From assembly GCF_000213175.1 (NCBI RefSeq), contig NW_009799102.1, forward strand, positions 2,615,763 to 2,679,762: a stretch of DNA of 64,000 nucleotides. Reading direction: 5' to 3'. The translations under genes were made by a program, and so were the position numbers. This DNA is from Neurospora tetrasperma FGSC 2508. Lineage: Eukaryota; Ascomycota; Sordariomycetes; Sordariales; Sordariaceae. The notes below the pieces were generated by a model, which did not search any database, was not told the origin of the DNA, and worked only from the letters and a program-made list of their open reading frames with translations. Every line of letters starts with the position of its first letter. Position 1 is the first letter of the stretch. Below are positions 21,301-31,379 of this stretch, piece by piece.

Positions 21301-24300
21301 AAAGCCCGGCAATACTCGTTGAAACTAGGTGACTGGCGCTGATTGGACTTGTACAGCTCGAACACGCGCTTCATAAGCTTTTGAGGAAGTGTCCAGCCCT
21401 CCAAAGGAACGGTGTTTCTCAACCCTGGAAGCAGTATACCCATCTGGTCGATTTCGCCCAGAGGCAACAGGGTGAACATGTCCTGCCAGAGGCGCTCAAA
21501 CACCTGGGCATCCGAGCCGGACACGATCTCAGGCGTGAGCATGGCTGAGTGGACAACATCCCAGAACGTACTCCGCGGAATACCGGCGCTTTCTAGGGTT
21601 TGCATAAGAACGACCCAGCATACAGCGAGCACCTGATTCGGCCTAATACCGCGTTCTCGGAACGAAGGACGCTGTAGCTCTCCATAGAGAGTTCTAACAT
21701 CCTCAAGTCCACAGCTCAGCGCTCCAGTGATAGCAATTCTACAAAGCTTAGTAAGAAGCCCTTCAAGCTTCATGCTTTGTATGGGGTCGTCGCCAGACGA
21801 CTGTGCCATCATGTATACTGGGAGCATTGCTAGGGACAAGCGGGTAGCTATATCCAGAGCCGTCTTTTTGGTTTGCTCACGCAATGGCCGCCAGTCAAGC
21901 GCTTCGAACCGGCCAACAAAGCTCGCCATGACCTCCAACCACCTGGACAAGAATGCCTTTTCTCCGATGTCATCCTGAACCCGAAGTGCATCAAGGACAT
22001 ACTCCAGAAGATAGTTAGCTGCATCAGTGGCTTGTCGACCTGCGAATTCCGCATCATCCTTACTTCCGGCTTCGAGCTGCTCCGCCACCCAGTCGACAAG
22101 TATACCAAGCTCTGACGAAACTTGATCATCCCACACACCCCAGTTTAGAGACTGCCCTTGAAAGAGAAAAGACACGGCTGGCCTTGGTCGACGAATCTTC
22201 TCTGAAAACCCGGGCTCGACTGCCTTCTTAACATAGCCACGTCCAATGGTGGTGCTTTCATGGAAGAATGTACCATGATCAAGGGGGAACACCTCAAAGT
22301 GGTGAGTATATTGTGTGCCATACGGCCCCAGCCCATTGAGTTTGTCAACGTCCTTTTGCTTGGCCTGCTCCTCAACTACGGCAAACGCGGTAGGCAACGG
22401 GTCATCTGCTCGAGTGTACTGCGGTGCTTCAACATCGACATGCTGAGGCGCTCGTCTCTTGCGATAACGGGACTTGTCGTTTGCGGCCTTGATCTTAGGA
22501 ACAGCTGGTGCCACCTCGGTGACAGAATCGACCTGCCCTTCCAAAGCGAATGGTTCTGGCGATGCTGCTCTGCCATTGTCAAGGATAGGCTGCAAGCGAT
22601 CAAGGCTCGGTGCGCTCTGGGCTTTTCGGGTTTGCCTAAATAGAGCATCAAGGGATCGCTTCTTGTTCTTAAGCCGTTTCTGCGGATCCTCGTATATGCT
22701 CGTTTCCAGCTGTGCTTGTCGTATGACCGGACCGCGTTCATGAATTGTAGTTCGTGATGGCTGTCTGGACATTGACCCAGGCCCATCGACGTTGTTTGTC
22801 ACGGGTTTCCCCACGCTGGCTTTCTTGACAACCAGCTTTCGTGGAAGAAGTGAGGAAGGCAGCAGTTGAGTCGATGAAGGTTGGCGCTCCACATTGTTGG
22901 ATACCTCCCCAAGGACTGCTCTAGTAGACTTCGACGCGGGTTTCTTCCTTGGCGGCGCCGCAACTCGCGGCCGTGTCTTGCCAGATTTCCAGTCCCGAAG
23001 AGTAGAGAGTGCATCAATGTTATCTTGTCGGTTACCGAATCGGATAGCCTTTTTGGTCGGACTGCTCTTTCCCAAATCCGACCTCTTCTTGACTGAGCGG
23101 GCTGCGATCTTGAGGAACTTTGGAGCATTAGGTTCAATGACGTCCAAGATACTGAGAAGTGGCGGAGTTGCTGCTCTCTTTCTGGAGCTTGGTTTCGTAG
23201 AGGTACCAGCCCTGGGTTTGCGGTAGGTTTTCACTGTGCCCTTGGCCGGCGGCAATGAGCCAGAGCCACTCTTTGACCTAGAGAATGACTGAGTTATCTT
23301 TGGTTGTCGAGTGGCTTTACTACTACTCTTTGGCTTCTTTGCTCCCCGTGACAGACTGGGAGAACCGGCCCTCTTCCTTCGTCCAGCTAACATAGCATCG
23401 ATGGAGTCCTCTTCGATCATGAAGCCGTCATCGTCATCCTCTAGAGTTATGACGTGACGAGTAGGTCGTGTAGGGCTAGATCGACTAATTGGCGGTCTGT
23501 TTTGGGCTTGAGTTGCCTCTTCTTCCGATTCACCGGCCAAGTCAAACGGGAACTGGGTCGCAGACAGTCTTTTTGGGGATGTTTGTTTTGGCAAAGCAAC
23601 TCCTTTTCGATTGAGTCGATCTATTGGGAGGTCATGATCCTTTCTGGTATTGTGGCGAGCAGTGGGCCCATCTTTCTTCTGGTCCAGTCGCAGCCATGAT
23701 GCTGGCAGTACACCACGAATTTTTCGACTAGTCTCGCGAATCACATCCGATTCACTGTCTGAGTGATGTGACGAAGCCAAAGATTCCATATCACTCCCTT
23801 CATGCGCAGGACTGTCGCTATCATCTCTGATAAAGATGGGTGATCCGACCGGTTCTTGACGTGATTCGATGGGCTGTACAGGTTCTGCATGAGAGGCCGA
23901 AGGGGATCTTGTCAGCCTCCGAAGGTCCGGCCGTTGCGCAAGCCCCAAATCCTGTGATGACTCGACAGGCGCCCGTGGCGTAGTTGGAGACGGTGAGAGG
24001 TCCCATATCGATGCTGGCGGTATCCTGAAACGTCCAATTGGAGAAGCAGTTAGTGAGGACTTGGATGCAGTCCGCTGTTTCTTGCGCTGCGCTGACAGAA
24101 GAGTCGAGGCTTGTCGCTTGAGGGGTTTTTTATATGCCTCGGAAGGTCTGGATAGGAGACTGTCTAAATCGGGGAACTCTTCCGCATCGGATAGGGCCGT
24201 AATGTCCGTCTGGTTACCACTATTTAACACGCTACTAGCACGTAAATGGCGAGCGGGGGACGACGTCTTTAGCGGCGAAGGCGATAGGGCTAACTCATCA

Positions 24301-25292
24301 TCGTCATCCCAAAGAATTGGCCCGCTCTCTTCTGTGACCTGTGTAGGCTCACCGCGAGTTGTCTCTTGGCTCTCTTCACCAACGAAATCCTGCTCTTGCG
24401 AGTCCTCTTCATGAACCTTCCTTTTACGTTGAGAATCTTCCAAGACCACCTTGATAGGTTTGATGCCATGCAACTTCATAACTTTTGCGTACCGAACATT
24501 TTCCAGGAGATATGGATGTTGTTGGATAGGCTTCCGGGGGCGGAGCGAGCGTCGTCCTGTCCTCTGAGCACCATCTTCTATATCATCCAGCGTAGAACCA
24601 TCACTTCGGGGCTGATCGGATCTAGCTTGCGAGACTTGGCGTGGTCTGTGTGAAATCGTACCGTCTAAGGAGGGTGACGAAGGGGTTGGAGTAGGATCCT
24701 CCCTGACTGGACTCTTGGATATATCTTCCTTCACGTATGCTTCCCTTCCAGGAATCGTCTGCGGGATCCTAACCTCCAGAACCGGCAAGTCGGTGTTTGT
24801 CGCATCTTGGGATTGAGATAGAGAGGATAAAGACCAAATGTCGCTTTTCGCAGGAGACAACGGGGAGTCTTCCGAATCATCGGGCTTTTCGCTTGGTACA
24901 GGGCTCGCTTTGCGCGGAGGTTCGTTCACGGGTTGAGGAGCTGGAGTTGGCTTGGCCGAGTTTCGTGTAATTGGAGAGCTTGGGATATCCCATATATCGT
25001 CTACAGCCGGCTTTGGCTTCTCCGAATGTTGAGGCTCGTCCTGGGGCGCTTGTAGGATGTCGACATCTTCCGTCGCAGGGCTTTTCTCCCCTTCGCTTGG
25101 CGAATTATCATGTTCCTTCCCACCGTTTCGAGCGGAACTGACAACTGCGCTTTCGGGAAGCTTGATGCTTGGCGACTCGGCCTCGGTAATGATTTGGTCT
25201 AGATTGTCGATATCGATATCATCGTCGTCGAAGCTGCTGTCGTCGTCCTCGTCCGAACCCGGCACTTCGCCCAATTCCCTCCAATTCTTCAT
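18336..25292 (-). CDS. mms22: Mus7/MMS22-family DNA repair scaffold (2318 aa)
   Basis: This is a very long unbroken frame starting Met-Lys-Asn-Trp-Arg-Glu-Leu-Gly-Glu-Val-Pro-Gly-Ser-Asp-Glu-Asp at ATG 25292. The first 850 or so residues are low-complexity and disordered: Ser/Pro/Asp/Glu-rich with many Ser-Pro sites, plus several Arg/Lys clusters. The conserved part begins near residue 940 with Tyr-Arg-Lys-Arg-Arg-Ala-Pro-Gln-His-Val-Asp-Val-Glu-Ala. Near 982-1010 it shows Leu-Asn-Gly-Leu-Gly-Pro-Tyr-Gly-Thr-Gln-Tyr-Thr-His-His-Phe and Gly-Thr-Phe-Phe-His-Glu-Ser-Thr, a hallmark of Mus7/MMS22. The rest is helical with no enzymatic motif. In yeasts the family works with the Rtt101-Mms1 cullin ubiquitin ligase at damaged replication forks, so a nuclear role is expected. 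Its start is 523 bp from a divergent small gene. Confidence 0.85.
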   Translation of the reverse strand: MKNWRELGEVPGSDEDDDSSFDDDDIDIDNLDQIITEAESPSIKLPESAVVSSARNGGKEHDNSPSEGEKSPATEDVDILQAPQDEPQHSEKPKPAVDDIWDIPSSPITRNSAKPTPAPQPVNEPPRKASPVPSEKPDDSEDSPLSPAKSDIWSLSSLSQSQDATNTDLPVLEVRIPQTIPGREAYVKEDISKSPVREDPTPTPSSPSLDGTISHRPRQVSQARSDQPRSDGSTLDDIEDGAQRTGRRSLRPRKPIQQHPYLLENVRYAKVMKLHGIKPIKVVLEDSQRKRKVHEEDSQEQDFVGEESQETTRGEPTQVTEESGPILWDDDDELALSPSPLKTSSPARHLRASSVLNSGNQTDITALSDAEEFPDLDSLLSRPSEAYKKPLKRQASTLLSAQRKKQRTASKSSLTASPIGRFRIPPASIWDLSPSPTTPRAPVESSQDLGLAQRPDLRRLTRSPSASHAEPVQPIESRQEPVGSPIFIRDDSDSPAHEGSDMESLASSHHSDSESDVIRETSRKIRGVLPASWLRLDQKKDGPTARHNTRKDHDLPIDRLNRKGVALPKQTSPKRLSATQFPFDLAGESEEEATQAQNRPPISRSSPTRPTRHVITLEDDDDGFMIEEDSIDAMLAGRRKRAGSPSLSRGAKKPKSSSKATRQPKITQSFSRSKSGSGSLPPAKGTVKTYRKPRAGTSTKPSSRKRAATPPLLSILDVIEPNAPKFLKIAARSVKKRSDLGKSSPTKKAIRFGNRQDNIDALSTLRDWKSGKTRPRVAAPPRKKPASKSTRAVLGEVSNNVERQPSSTQLLPSSLLPRKLVVKKASVGKPVTNNVDGPGSMSRQPSRTTIHERGPVIRQAQLETSIYEDPQKRLKNKKRSLDALFRQTRKAQSAPSLDRLQPILDNGRAASPEPFALEGQVDSVTEVAPAVPKIKAANDKSRYRKRRAPQHVDVEAPQYTRADDPLPTAFAVVEEQAKQKDVDKLNGLGPYGTQYTHHFEVFPLDHGTFFHESTTIGRGYVKKAVEPGFSEKIRRPRPAVSFLFQGQSLNWGVWDDQVSSELGILVDWVAEQLEAGSKDDAEFAGRQATDAANYLLEYVLDALRVQDDIGEKAFLSRWLEVMASFVGRFEALDWRPLREQTKKTALDIATRLSLAMLPVYMMAQSSGDDPIQSMKLEGLLTKLCRIAITGALSCGLEDVRTLYGELQRPSFRERGIRPNQVLAVCWVVLMQTLESAGIPRSTFWDVVHSAMLTPEIVSGSDAQVFERLWQDMFTLLPLGEIDQMGILLPGLRNTVPLEGWTLPQKLMKRVFELYKSNQRQSPSFNEYCRALIGRCYFLVQQWGWRRCTGIIGTIFDFFGSQNLCHLRNEQVYKSPRFLEELANNPSLAIEPEDRCFHIFIKLLALAIQHLRQLGRTKDIRNLVTRTLPNHDRQYLKEDTIHERDLAALRNHHDLLCTLYWAAPPDLRPRVDLIERLITPSNAHKEACLINIRAWSQLARLVVANGEGGAAFRPFITWRNNVFNQILDQYMSAESDIEQQFRALSAENMRSIDAAWREELITKNKATALDILHTSARASLDVLKQAKTLEAAIYTLNVTQLQKMCTTLHFGSPGFDWGILNVALDTHAHFLGWIEKSSEEQYSSNESSADIDPRQLEDAILLLQEKLTKEFFWMARELLALPLKAFTTFGRQTEQVACTEKTVTLAAKLAARFIQERVTQVLPYFQPGKYGLFPDIPKNMSGPERRWLPLFIATLVNKNVFDFKDIETNILSLWVQCIIKPMRFLGYETYLAEVLQQRGLPFLAEADVSAGMTPDYNIHLDLFSRAIHYMRKALRGGATTPAPCATSSASTAGSSSAQSIRRQREEFSHTLQLAMTNIRKDLFLLRSLALSDPTASSTEEHKDYMAFTHGLISLIKSHGVGIVVVDSFFLTPSDSYSPPLQDPQLHTAGIMAYGVRLSEKDVPAASQLFWYLFNNFKVALANDGLKEERGILERALGDDKVTGGKEFMTFMLEVMLPVVVQVAGRVDEQDGEGEFGSVLLECYAGAVVGVLTRSCVPRELRGEDVEVHVVEVLRSVVWWCEEMWRKRERGTEEVKRRDLALLNQLVGLCVALQPSIIPAVITLGSNKKKEQTAQREEKVKVLVDMVEVVSKLFDGARACIRRFLFSETEDWADVAERPGVEALTGFIRVECLLEGLPPTPSSQQARVNPRMQGHVTAIVKDMSNNWMISDGRVTTRFTAAGGSTRVPGQQQRLSSSTQSTTGATPARSQGTGYTVRDREELLWDLYARLGEWRLGEGSDDRRGYRMERRRLWDDEMFMF

Positions 25293-25815
25293 GACTTTTG
25301 CTGTTCATGTCGTCGAGGACATTCTTTTGCCCTTCGTATCTTGTTCGAAAGGCAACTCGGCGTGGGCCGTTGACATGGAAACCTGAATGTAGGAGGCGAA
25401 TGGCTGGTCGTCCGGGCAGGCAACGTGCAGTGCTTTCAAGGTTGAGACGCGTCCACAAACACTGGGAGACGCGCCGTCGGAGAGAATGTGGTCTGTGCGC
25501 TAGCTGTGTTTAATGATTTCCAATTGCCTCCGCGTCATTGCTTGCATGCACTGGACCGGGGTTAAACAGACAGTGCACATGGCATCCGGCCGGGCGGCGG
25601 GATGGAGCTGCCGTGTGCAGATTGTGCTACAGTACTGTACGGTACTGTACCGCTGTTGCCGTTTACAGGGACGGACCCAACGAAACGCTGAAGTGTTCTC
25701 GAACTGAGTGAAGGTCCAGATCGAATAGATCGAAGCTGATATTCAATCCGGTCAACTGAGTGGCGATCATCAACCAAGACATAAAAGTCAACAACAACAG
25801 CAACAAAAAGTCAAG
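25293..25815. promoter_or_regulatory. Bidirectional promoter region between MMS22 and a small membrane protein gene
   Basis: This is 523 bp between divergent ATGs. It contains a clustered palindromic word, GTACTGTACGGTACTGTAC, at about 25631-25649. TACTGTAC-type words also occur near 30190. I know of no factor assigned to this word. Confidence 0.4.
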
Positions 25816-26125
25816 ATGCTCAACGGTAAAAAGATCATCACCATTGGTTTGGTAGTAACCTTTGGCATCGTGAATGGTCCGGGCTCTTTGATTGCATGTA
25901 CTTGTGATTGGAAGAATGAAATCTGACATCTTTGCAGGATACTACACATTTGCCCCCAGTCTCCGGGCGGAGAAGGAGAAGCGTGAAGGCCTAAACCTTG
26001 GGTGAGAAGATGAGCTTGAAACAATCAAGTGCTGTTAAGACTGGATAGACTAACATAACACCAGTCCCCCGGCCAAGCCCTCTCCATATGAGATTAGGAA
26101 GCAAGAGTGGGAGAAAAGAGAATGA
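25816..26125 (+). CDS. Small single-pass membrane protein, three exons (61 aa)
   Basis: This gene is too short and too split to show as an ORF. The proposed exons are 25816-25876, 25938-26001 and 26065-26125. Intron 2 has a GTGAGA donor, GACTAACAT branch and ACCAG acceptor. Intron 1 has a good branch (ATCTGACAT) and acceptor (TTTGCAG) but a poor donor (GTCCGG at 25877). The joined protein begins Met-Leu-Asn-Gly-Lys-Lys and then has a hydrophobic stretch Ile-Ile-Thr-Ile-Gly-Leu-Val-Val-Thr-Phe-Gly-Ile-Val-Asn-Gly-Tyr-Tyr. A charged Lys/Glu/Arg tail ends Glu-Trp-Glu-Lys-Arg-Glu. One alternative donor (GTTTGG at 25847) would remove ten residues and destroy the membrane segment, which favours the longer form. 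The size and layout resemble small inner mitochondrial membrane proteins such as respiratory complex assembly factors, but I do not recognise it. Confidence 0.55.
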
Positions 26126-27061
26126 GATATAGGATGCTAGCAAGGAGTCGAGTAACAACTAGGTATCGTGATCATACCATCGACCAAGGCATGAGTTATA
26201 TATATTTAAAGGGATATGTCGGTCCATAGTTGTCCCTCTTTTTGTTTACTCCGAACTCATGACAGCAGTTCGTTTGAGACGAAGCATCCAAGGCTTCATT
26301 CCCGTTCTGCCGAGTTTACTGTACTCATTGCGAATAACATGAAATATATCTCTGCAAGGCTTTAATCTGTTTAAAGACCCTGTCGTGTCTCCCACTCCGG
26401 ACAAGCAAACAATAAACTTTGTGAGACATTGACGATGTTGAAGGGCAACGTCACGTCTGGCATGTGAGTTCCGTTTTTCAGCTGCCAGAATCGAATCTTC
26501 GTCATCCAAAAGTCAACAATGAACAATGGACACTCGGCCCAAGGACAAAACGTCCATGGTGTGGAAACTTGAGACGGTCCGTGCCAGCTGTCAAGAGTGT
26601 GGAATTGCCAGGTGAGGGGCTCCGTTTCTGAGCGCCAGACACGCAAAAGCTGCCCGTCCACCACTTGCCAGGCGGCCCTGGTCAGCCTGCCGTGAGTTGG
26701 CCCCCGGGAAGATACGGGGCCCCAAGCTAAACTGTGACAGTCTCATAGCGCTCTGGTTTGGGGGTGTTTTCACTGGCGGGCACTGCGTTCGGGGTGAGGA
26801 AAGTGGGCATCAGGCCATCCCAGGCATTCCTCGAGTTCCGAGCTGAGGCCGCATCCCCGTTTCGCCTACCTGCGAATCCCGTTCGCCCAAAAAAAAGCTC
26901 GTCCTTTGCATGACTTCACTCCTCGCACAAAATCACCGTCGACGATCGAGCTCCAGGCCTCCGACCACGCACGCGGGCGACTCAATTGGATCCATCTCCA
27001 CCCCCGACTTCGAATCCTCCTCGACTTCCTAATCTCTGTCAGCCGACAAACCGCCGCCACC
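26126..27061. other. Intergenic region upstream of cya-4
   Basis: About 940 bp. It holds the 3' end of the small membrane protein gene and the cya-4 promoter and leader. A pyrimidine-rich, ACC-rich leader precedes the ATG, with GCCGCCACC directly before it, a strong initiation context. Confidence 0.5.
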
Positions 27062-28043
27062 ATGCTTCGCACTCCTACCGTCTCGGCCCTCGTGCGCAAC
27101 GTCGCCGTTCGCGCCGCCAAGCCCACCATGGCCGTCCGCGCCGCTTCCACCATGCCCATCTCCAACCCCACGCTCGCCAACATTGAGAAGAGATGGGAGC
27201 AGATGCCCATGCAGGAGCAGGCCGAGCTCTGGATGGCTCTCCGCGACCGCATGAAGGGCAACTGGGCCGACCTTACCCTCCAGGAGAAGAAGGCTGGTAA
27301 GTGAGAAGTGGAAGGTTGAAGGTTGGCGAAATGCCGGGTGGAGCTCGACCGTCCAAGCTCCGAGCTAGTTGCATCACCAACGCCCGCCTTGAAGCTCCCC
27401 CCCGTCACCCTCACTCTGCGACAACCCCGAGCTTCAAACAAGCTTCACGAGCTCCAGGACAGCTTTGGGATCGTTGGGCGGAAATGGATTTTGCCGGCCT
27501 AGAGGTGATCGGTTGATTGATGTGTTGTTGGGGGAAGCTGGGATAAGGCTGAGGGAGTAATGGTGCGCTACATTGGAGGAGAAGAGGAGGGAAGCTCCGA
27601 CGACAAACCGCACCATGACAGCCATCAAGGTCGTCTCAAGAGACACGCAGGCCCAGACCACAGAAAGACTGACATGTACTCTCTCTCAACGCAGCCTACT
27701 ACATCGCCTTCGGTCCCCACGGCCCCCGCGCTCTCCCCCCTCCCGGCGAGCAGAAGAAGGTCTTGGCCTACACTGTCGCTGGTGTCTTCCTCTCTTTCGT
27801 CATCTTCGCTACCATGCGCGCCTTCGCCAAGCCCCCTCCTGCTACCATGACCAAGGAGTGGCAAGAGGCTACCAACGAGTTCCTTAAGGTGCGTCGGCTC
27901 ATATCGGCTCTTTGTTGGAAAACAGATCAACTAACGCATATATCACCAACAAACAGGCCCAGAAGTCCGACCCCCTTACTGGTCTCACCTCCGAAGGCTA
28001 CAACGGCAAGGGCCACGTTCAGTCTCCCTCTGCCAGCGCATAA
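27062..28043 (+). CDS. cya-4: Cytochrome c oxidase subunit 5 (171 aa), three exons
   Basis: This is a nuclear-encoded subunit of respiratory complex IV (yeast Cox5, mammalian COX4 family) in the mitochondrial inner membrane. Exons are 27062-27296, 27695-27888 and 27957-28043. Intron 1 is 398 bp with donor GTAAGT and acceptor AACGCAG. Intron 2 is 68 bp with donor GTGCGT, branch CAACTAACG and acceptor AACAG. The Arg/Ala-rich N-terminus of about 30 residues is a matrix-targeting presequence. Family signatures are Asn-Ile-Glu-Lys-Arg-Trp-Glu, Met-Lys-Gly-Asn-Trp-Ala-Asp-Leu-Thr and a transmembrane helix Val-Ala-Gly-Val-Phe-Leu-Ser-Phe-Val-Ile-Phe-Ala at about 104-120, then a soluble intermembrane-space tail with Lys-Glu-Trp-Gln-Glu-Ala-Thr. 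From memory the translation agrees with the published N. crassa subunit V encoded by cya-4, which is the main basis for naming the organism. ATG 27062 is used; the upstream open frame is leader. Confidence 0.95.
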
Positions 28044-29898
28044 ATTTCGCATACTTTTATTGGTGGTCAGGGGTAGACTCATCCCTCGTTCTCTCGGATA
28101 TCGGCCATGTCAAACGAGTCTGTGAGGATCGGGGGAAAGGACAGTGGTGGCATTGGAATGCTTTGGGGCGCTTAACACTTGGGTTGGTGTGTAAATACTG
28201 TACAGCTGACAATGCATTATCATTTCCTTTAGCCGGCGCGTTCGTTTGTTGTCCGGTGTACATGGGAGTAATGGGGTTTGGGGAGATATGGAACTTGGTA
28301 GAGAGGAGTGAGCGGATGGGGATAGCTAGATTCGGGCAGTGAGGCCAAGCTCCTGGATATCAAGATGAAACGAGGTATTTGAGGATTTTAGAGGAGTAGG
28401 ATCGTCACACGTGGAAAGAAGCTTCCGAGCTTTTAAAGTGCCCAACACCTTTTCAGGATGACGTCTCTTTATCCCTGCCAGGTGTTTCGCTACTAGTAAG
28501 AAATGACACTGTTCGTTTGTTTGTTTACTTGACATGGCCGAAAAAGGGGTAAGCTACCCTGCTCTCAGCACCCAGCCGTATCGATGAGTCCACAAGCATT
28601 CACATCCGGGCCTTCGGGACGAGAACGCCACTCATAGTCCCGCCTCGTCCAGATGCTCTTTCTTCGTCCAGATGTTTTTGCCTGCTGCGGCTATCCCCTC
28701 GTGACCAACCCTCATCCATGAAGTTGCTGGATTTATTTCAGACTGTGTGCGGGGCTGCATCCCTCTGCGGGCTCTTCCCCCTCCTGGCAGACATCCCATT
28801 CAATCCATCTCTCCAGTGCTTCACCAGTTCACCTTGCTTCTCTACCTGCTTTCTGTTCGTTTCTCCTTTTGTATGCCAGTCTTCATCATGCCTCGGATGT
28901 GTTTGATGCGCTACACAACAGCCGATCTTGCGGTCAGAACACACTTGTGTGTATGCGGGATCTTCTCATGTCTCCTTAGAAAATATTTATTCTTACTCCG
29001 ATTACGAAGGTGTTCAGCTCCTGGACTGCCTTTCAATTGCTATGAGATAACATCATACGCCGCTCAGCTGTCGGCGACTATGACAGAGCGACAAATCGAG
29101 CTCCTGTCTAGGTGCTACATCAAGTGAACGTCTCTACATCCAACTTGCACCTCCCAGACGTCGAGAGATATCACGAGTCCAGCCACTTCGCGCGGTATCT
29201 AGGTAGGCATTCGGATGAACCCAACATCACGAAAGTCGAACCAAGCGGACGTGTGATCTATTGCATGATCGAAGTCATCGCCGTCCGAACAACCATAATG
29301 GCCGTGGAGTTGAATCTCGATGTCGACCCAAACAAACCCCCTCAGTCCTCCGTCGTTCACCTGGCCCGGTGTTGGGTTGTACGTAGATCCAGCCGGTGGG
29401 GTTTCCCCCACAATTTATGTCTGTCATGCAACGGAACCCCGCAACATCATTGTGCACGGGTGTTTTGTGCATGTCGCATGAATAGGCATAAGCCAGGAAA
29501 AGGCATAAGCCAGGGACAAGAATGGAAAACGGACAGAACGGAATTTTCTTCGCGATCAGCTGAACGTCAACGACCATCTATTCATATCCAGACTCTCTAT
29601 CCAGACACCTCATCTTTCAGAAAGGTGAAGCCCAACTTCGACCCAAGATGGATACCGAAATGGAGCAGAGACTCGGGAGGGTGTCACATGATGGAAAATC
29701 ATAATTTGAGAGGCGTTCTAGAATTCAATATCCATGGTAGGATCCTACGGTAAGATACTCCGAGCTACCGGAAAGCTCGTAACGACGTTCTGGGCACGCT
29801 GGGAGCTGAGGAGCCGCATAATTTATAGAAGTGGGGTCAAGGGCATCAGTGACAGTGAGACTGTCATTGGAAAGGAAGGGCAAAGCGAGCTCCCTTCG

Positions 29899-29931
<33 letters not shown>

Positions 29932-30408
29932 TGATGATGATGAGTGAGGGACCTCCTCGAACTTCTGTTCTCTTTCATCACAGTCCAGTCCTTATTCATC
30001 AACTCCGATTCATATCAACTTACGCCTCATTGGCGGATAATAAGGGCTGACTATGTATGTACTGCGGTTACGAGCAAAAGTTTTACCTCCCTGTCAGGTA
30101 TCTTGCACTGACCACTAAAGCTAAAGCTTCGTGGGCACTGTGTGTCCAAAGACCTGATCCACGGGTTTAACTTACCCATCTCACCATAGTACTGTACTGT
30201 ATGTGAGTTTTGCGGGTGGCATCATTCGACGTTGAGGTCTGCGAGGACGCGGGTTACTGGAATAGGAAAAGAGCCGAAAGCTGACGGGAGGTTTTGAAGA
30301 ACCCGTTGCCCGCTAGGCTCTGAGAGGCAAAGCCGGGGAAGGGACAAAAAAAAAGGAGGGGGCGTGGTGCAGTTGGAAGCTCTGAATGGAAGGTGGGGGG
30401 GGGGGGGG
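28044..30408. other. Intergenic region left of the assembly gap
   Basis: No supportable gene. ORFs up to about 210 codons (29112-29753) start at GTG and have random composition. A CAG/ATG microsatellite lies at 29901-29943 and a G14 run abuts the gap. Confidence 0.45.
29901..29943 (+). repeat. CAG x10 then ATG repeat microsatellite
   Basis: Ten tandem CAG units run directly into four ATG units. No reading frame around it looks coding. Confidence 0.9.
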
Positions 30409-31379
30409 NNNNNNNNNNNNNNNNNNNNNNNNNNNNNNNNNNNNNNNNNNNNNNNNNNNNNNNNNNNNNNNNNNNNNNNNNNNNNNNNNNNNNNNNNNNN
30501 NNNNNNNNNNNNNNNNNNNNNNNNNNNNNNNNNNNNNNNNNNNNNNNNNNNNNNNNNNNNNNNNNNNNNNNNNNNNNNNNNNNNNNNNNNNNNNNNNNNN
30601 NNNNNNNNNNNNNNNNNNNNNNNNNNNNNNNNNNNNNNNNNNNNNNNNNNNNNNNNNNNNNNNNNNNNNNNNNNNNNNNNNNNNNNNNNNNNNNNNNNNN
30701 NNNNNNNNNNNNNNNNNNNNNNNNNNNNNNNNNNNNNNNNNNNNNNNNNNNNNNNNNNNNNNNNNNNNNNNNNNNNNNNNNNNNNNNNNNNNNNNNNNNN
30801 NNNNNNNNNNNNNNNNNNNNNNNNNNNNNNNNNNNNNNNNNNNNNNNNNNNNNNNNNNNNNNNNNNNNNNNNNNNNNNNNNNNNNNNNNNNNNNNNNNNN
30901 NNNNNNNNNNNNNNNNNNNNNNNNNNNNNNNNNNNNNNNNNNNNNNNNNNNNNNNNNNNNNNNNNNNNNNNNNNNNNNNNNNNNNNNNNNNNNNNNNNNN
31001 NNNNNNNNNNNNNNNNNNNNNNNNNNNNNNNNNNNNNNNNNNNNNNNNNNNNNNNNNNNNNNNNNNNNNNNNNNNNNNNNNNNNNNNNNNNNNNNNNNNN
31101 NNNNNNNNNNNNNNNNNNNNNNNNNNNNNNNNNNNNNNNNNNNNNNNNNNNNNNNNNNNNNNNNNNNNNNNNNNNNNNNNNNNNNNNNNNNNNNNNNNNN
31201 NNNNNNNNNNNNNNNNNNNNNNNNNNNNNNNNNNNNNNNNNNNNNNNNNNNNNNNNNNNNNNNNNNNNNNNNNNNNNNNNNNNNNNNNNNNNNNNNNNNN
31301 NNNNNNNNNNNNNNNNNNNNNNNNNNNNNNNNNNNNNNNNNNNNNNNNNNNNNNNNNNNNNNNNNNNNNNNNNNNNNNN
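30409..31379. other. Assembly gap (971 Ns)
   Basis: All bases are N. The left edge is a run of 14 G and the right edge begins with four G, so the break sits at a homopolymer. Apparent open frames across it are artefacts. Genes could be hidden here. Confidence 0.99.

Noticed and set aside
26906-27061. N-terminal extension of cya-4
   Set aside because: The frame is open by chance in the leader; GCCGCCACC precedes the ATG at 27062 and the presequence starts there.
29112-29753. 213-codon frame before the gap
   Set aside because: Starts at GTG, no domain, no splice or codon pattern like the real genes; left as non-coding.
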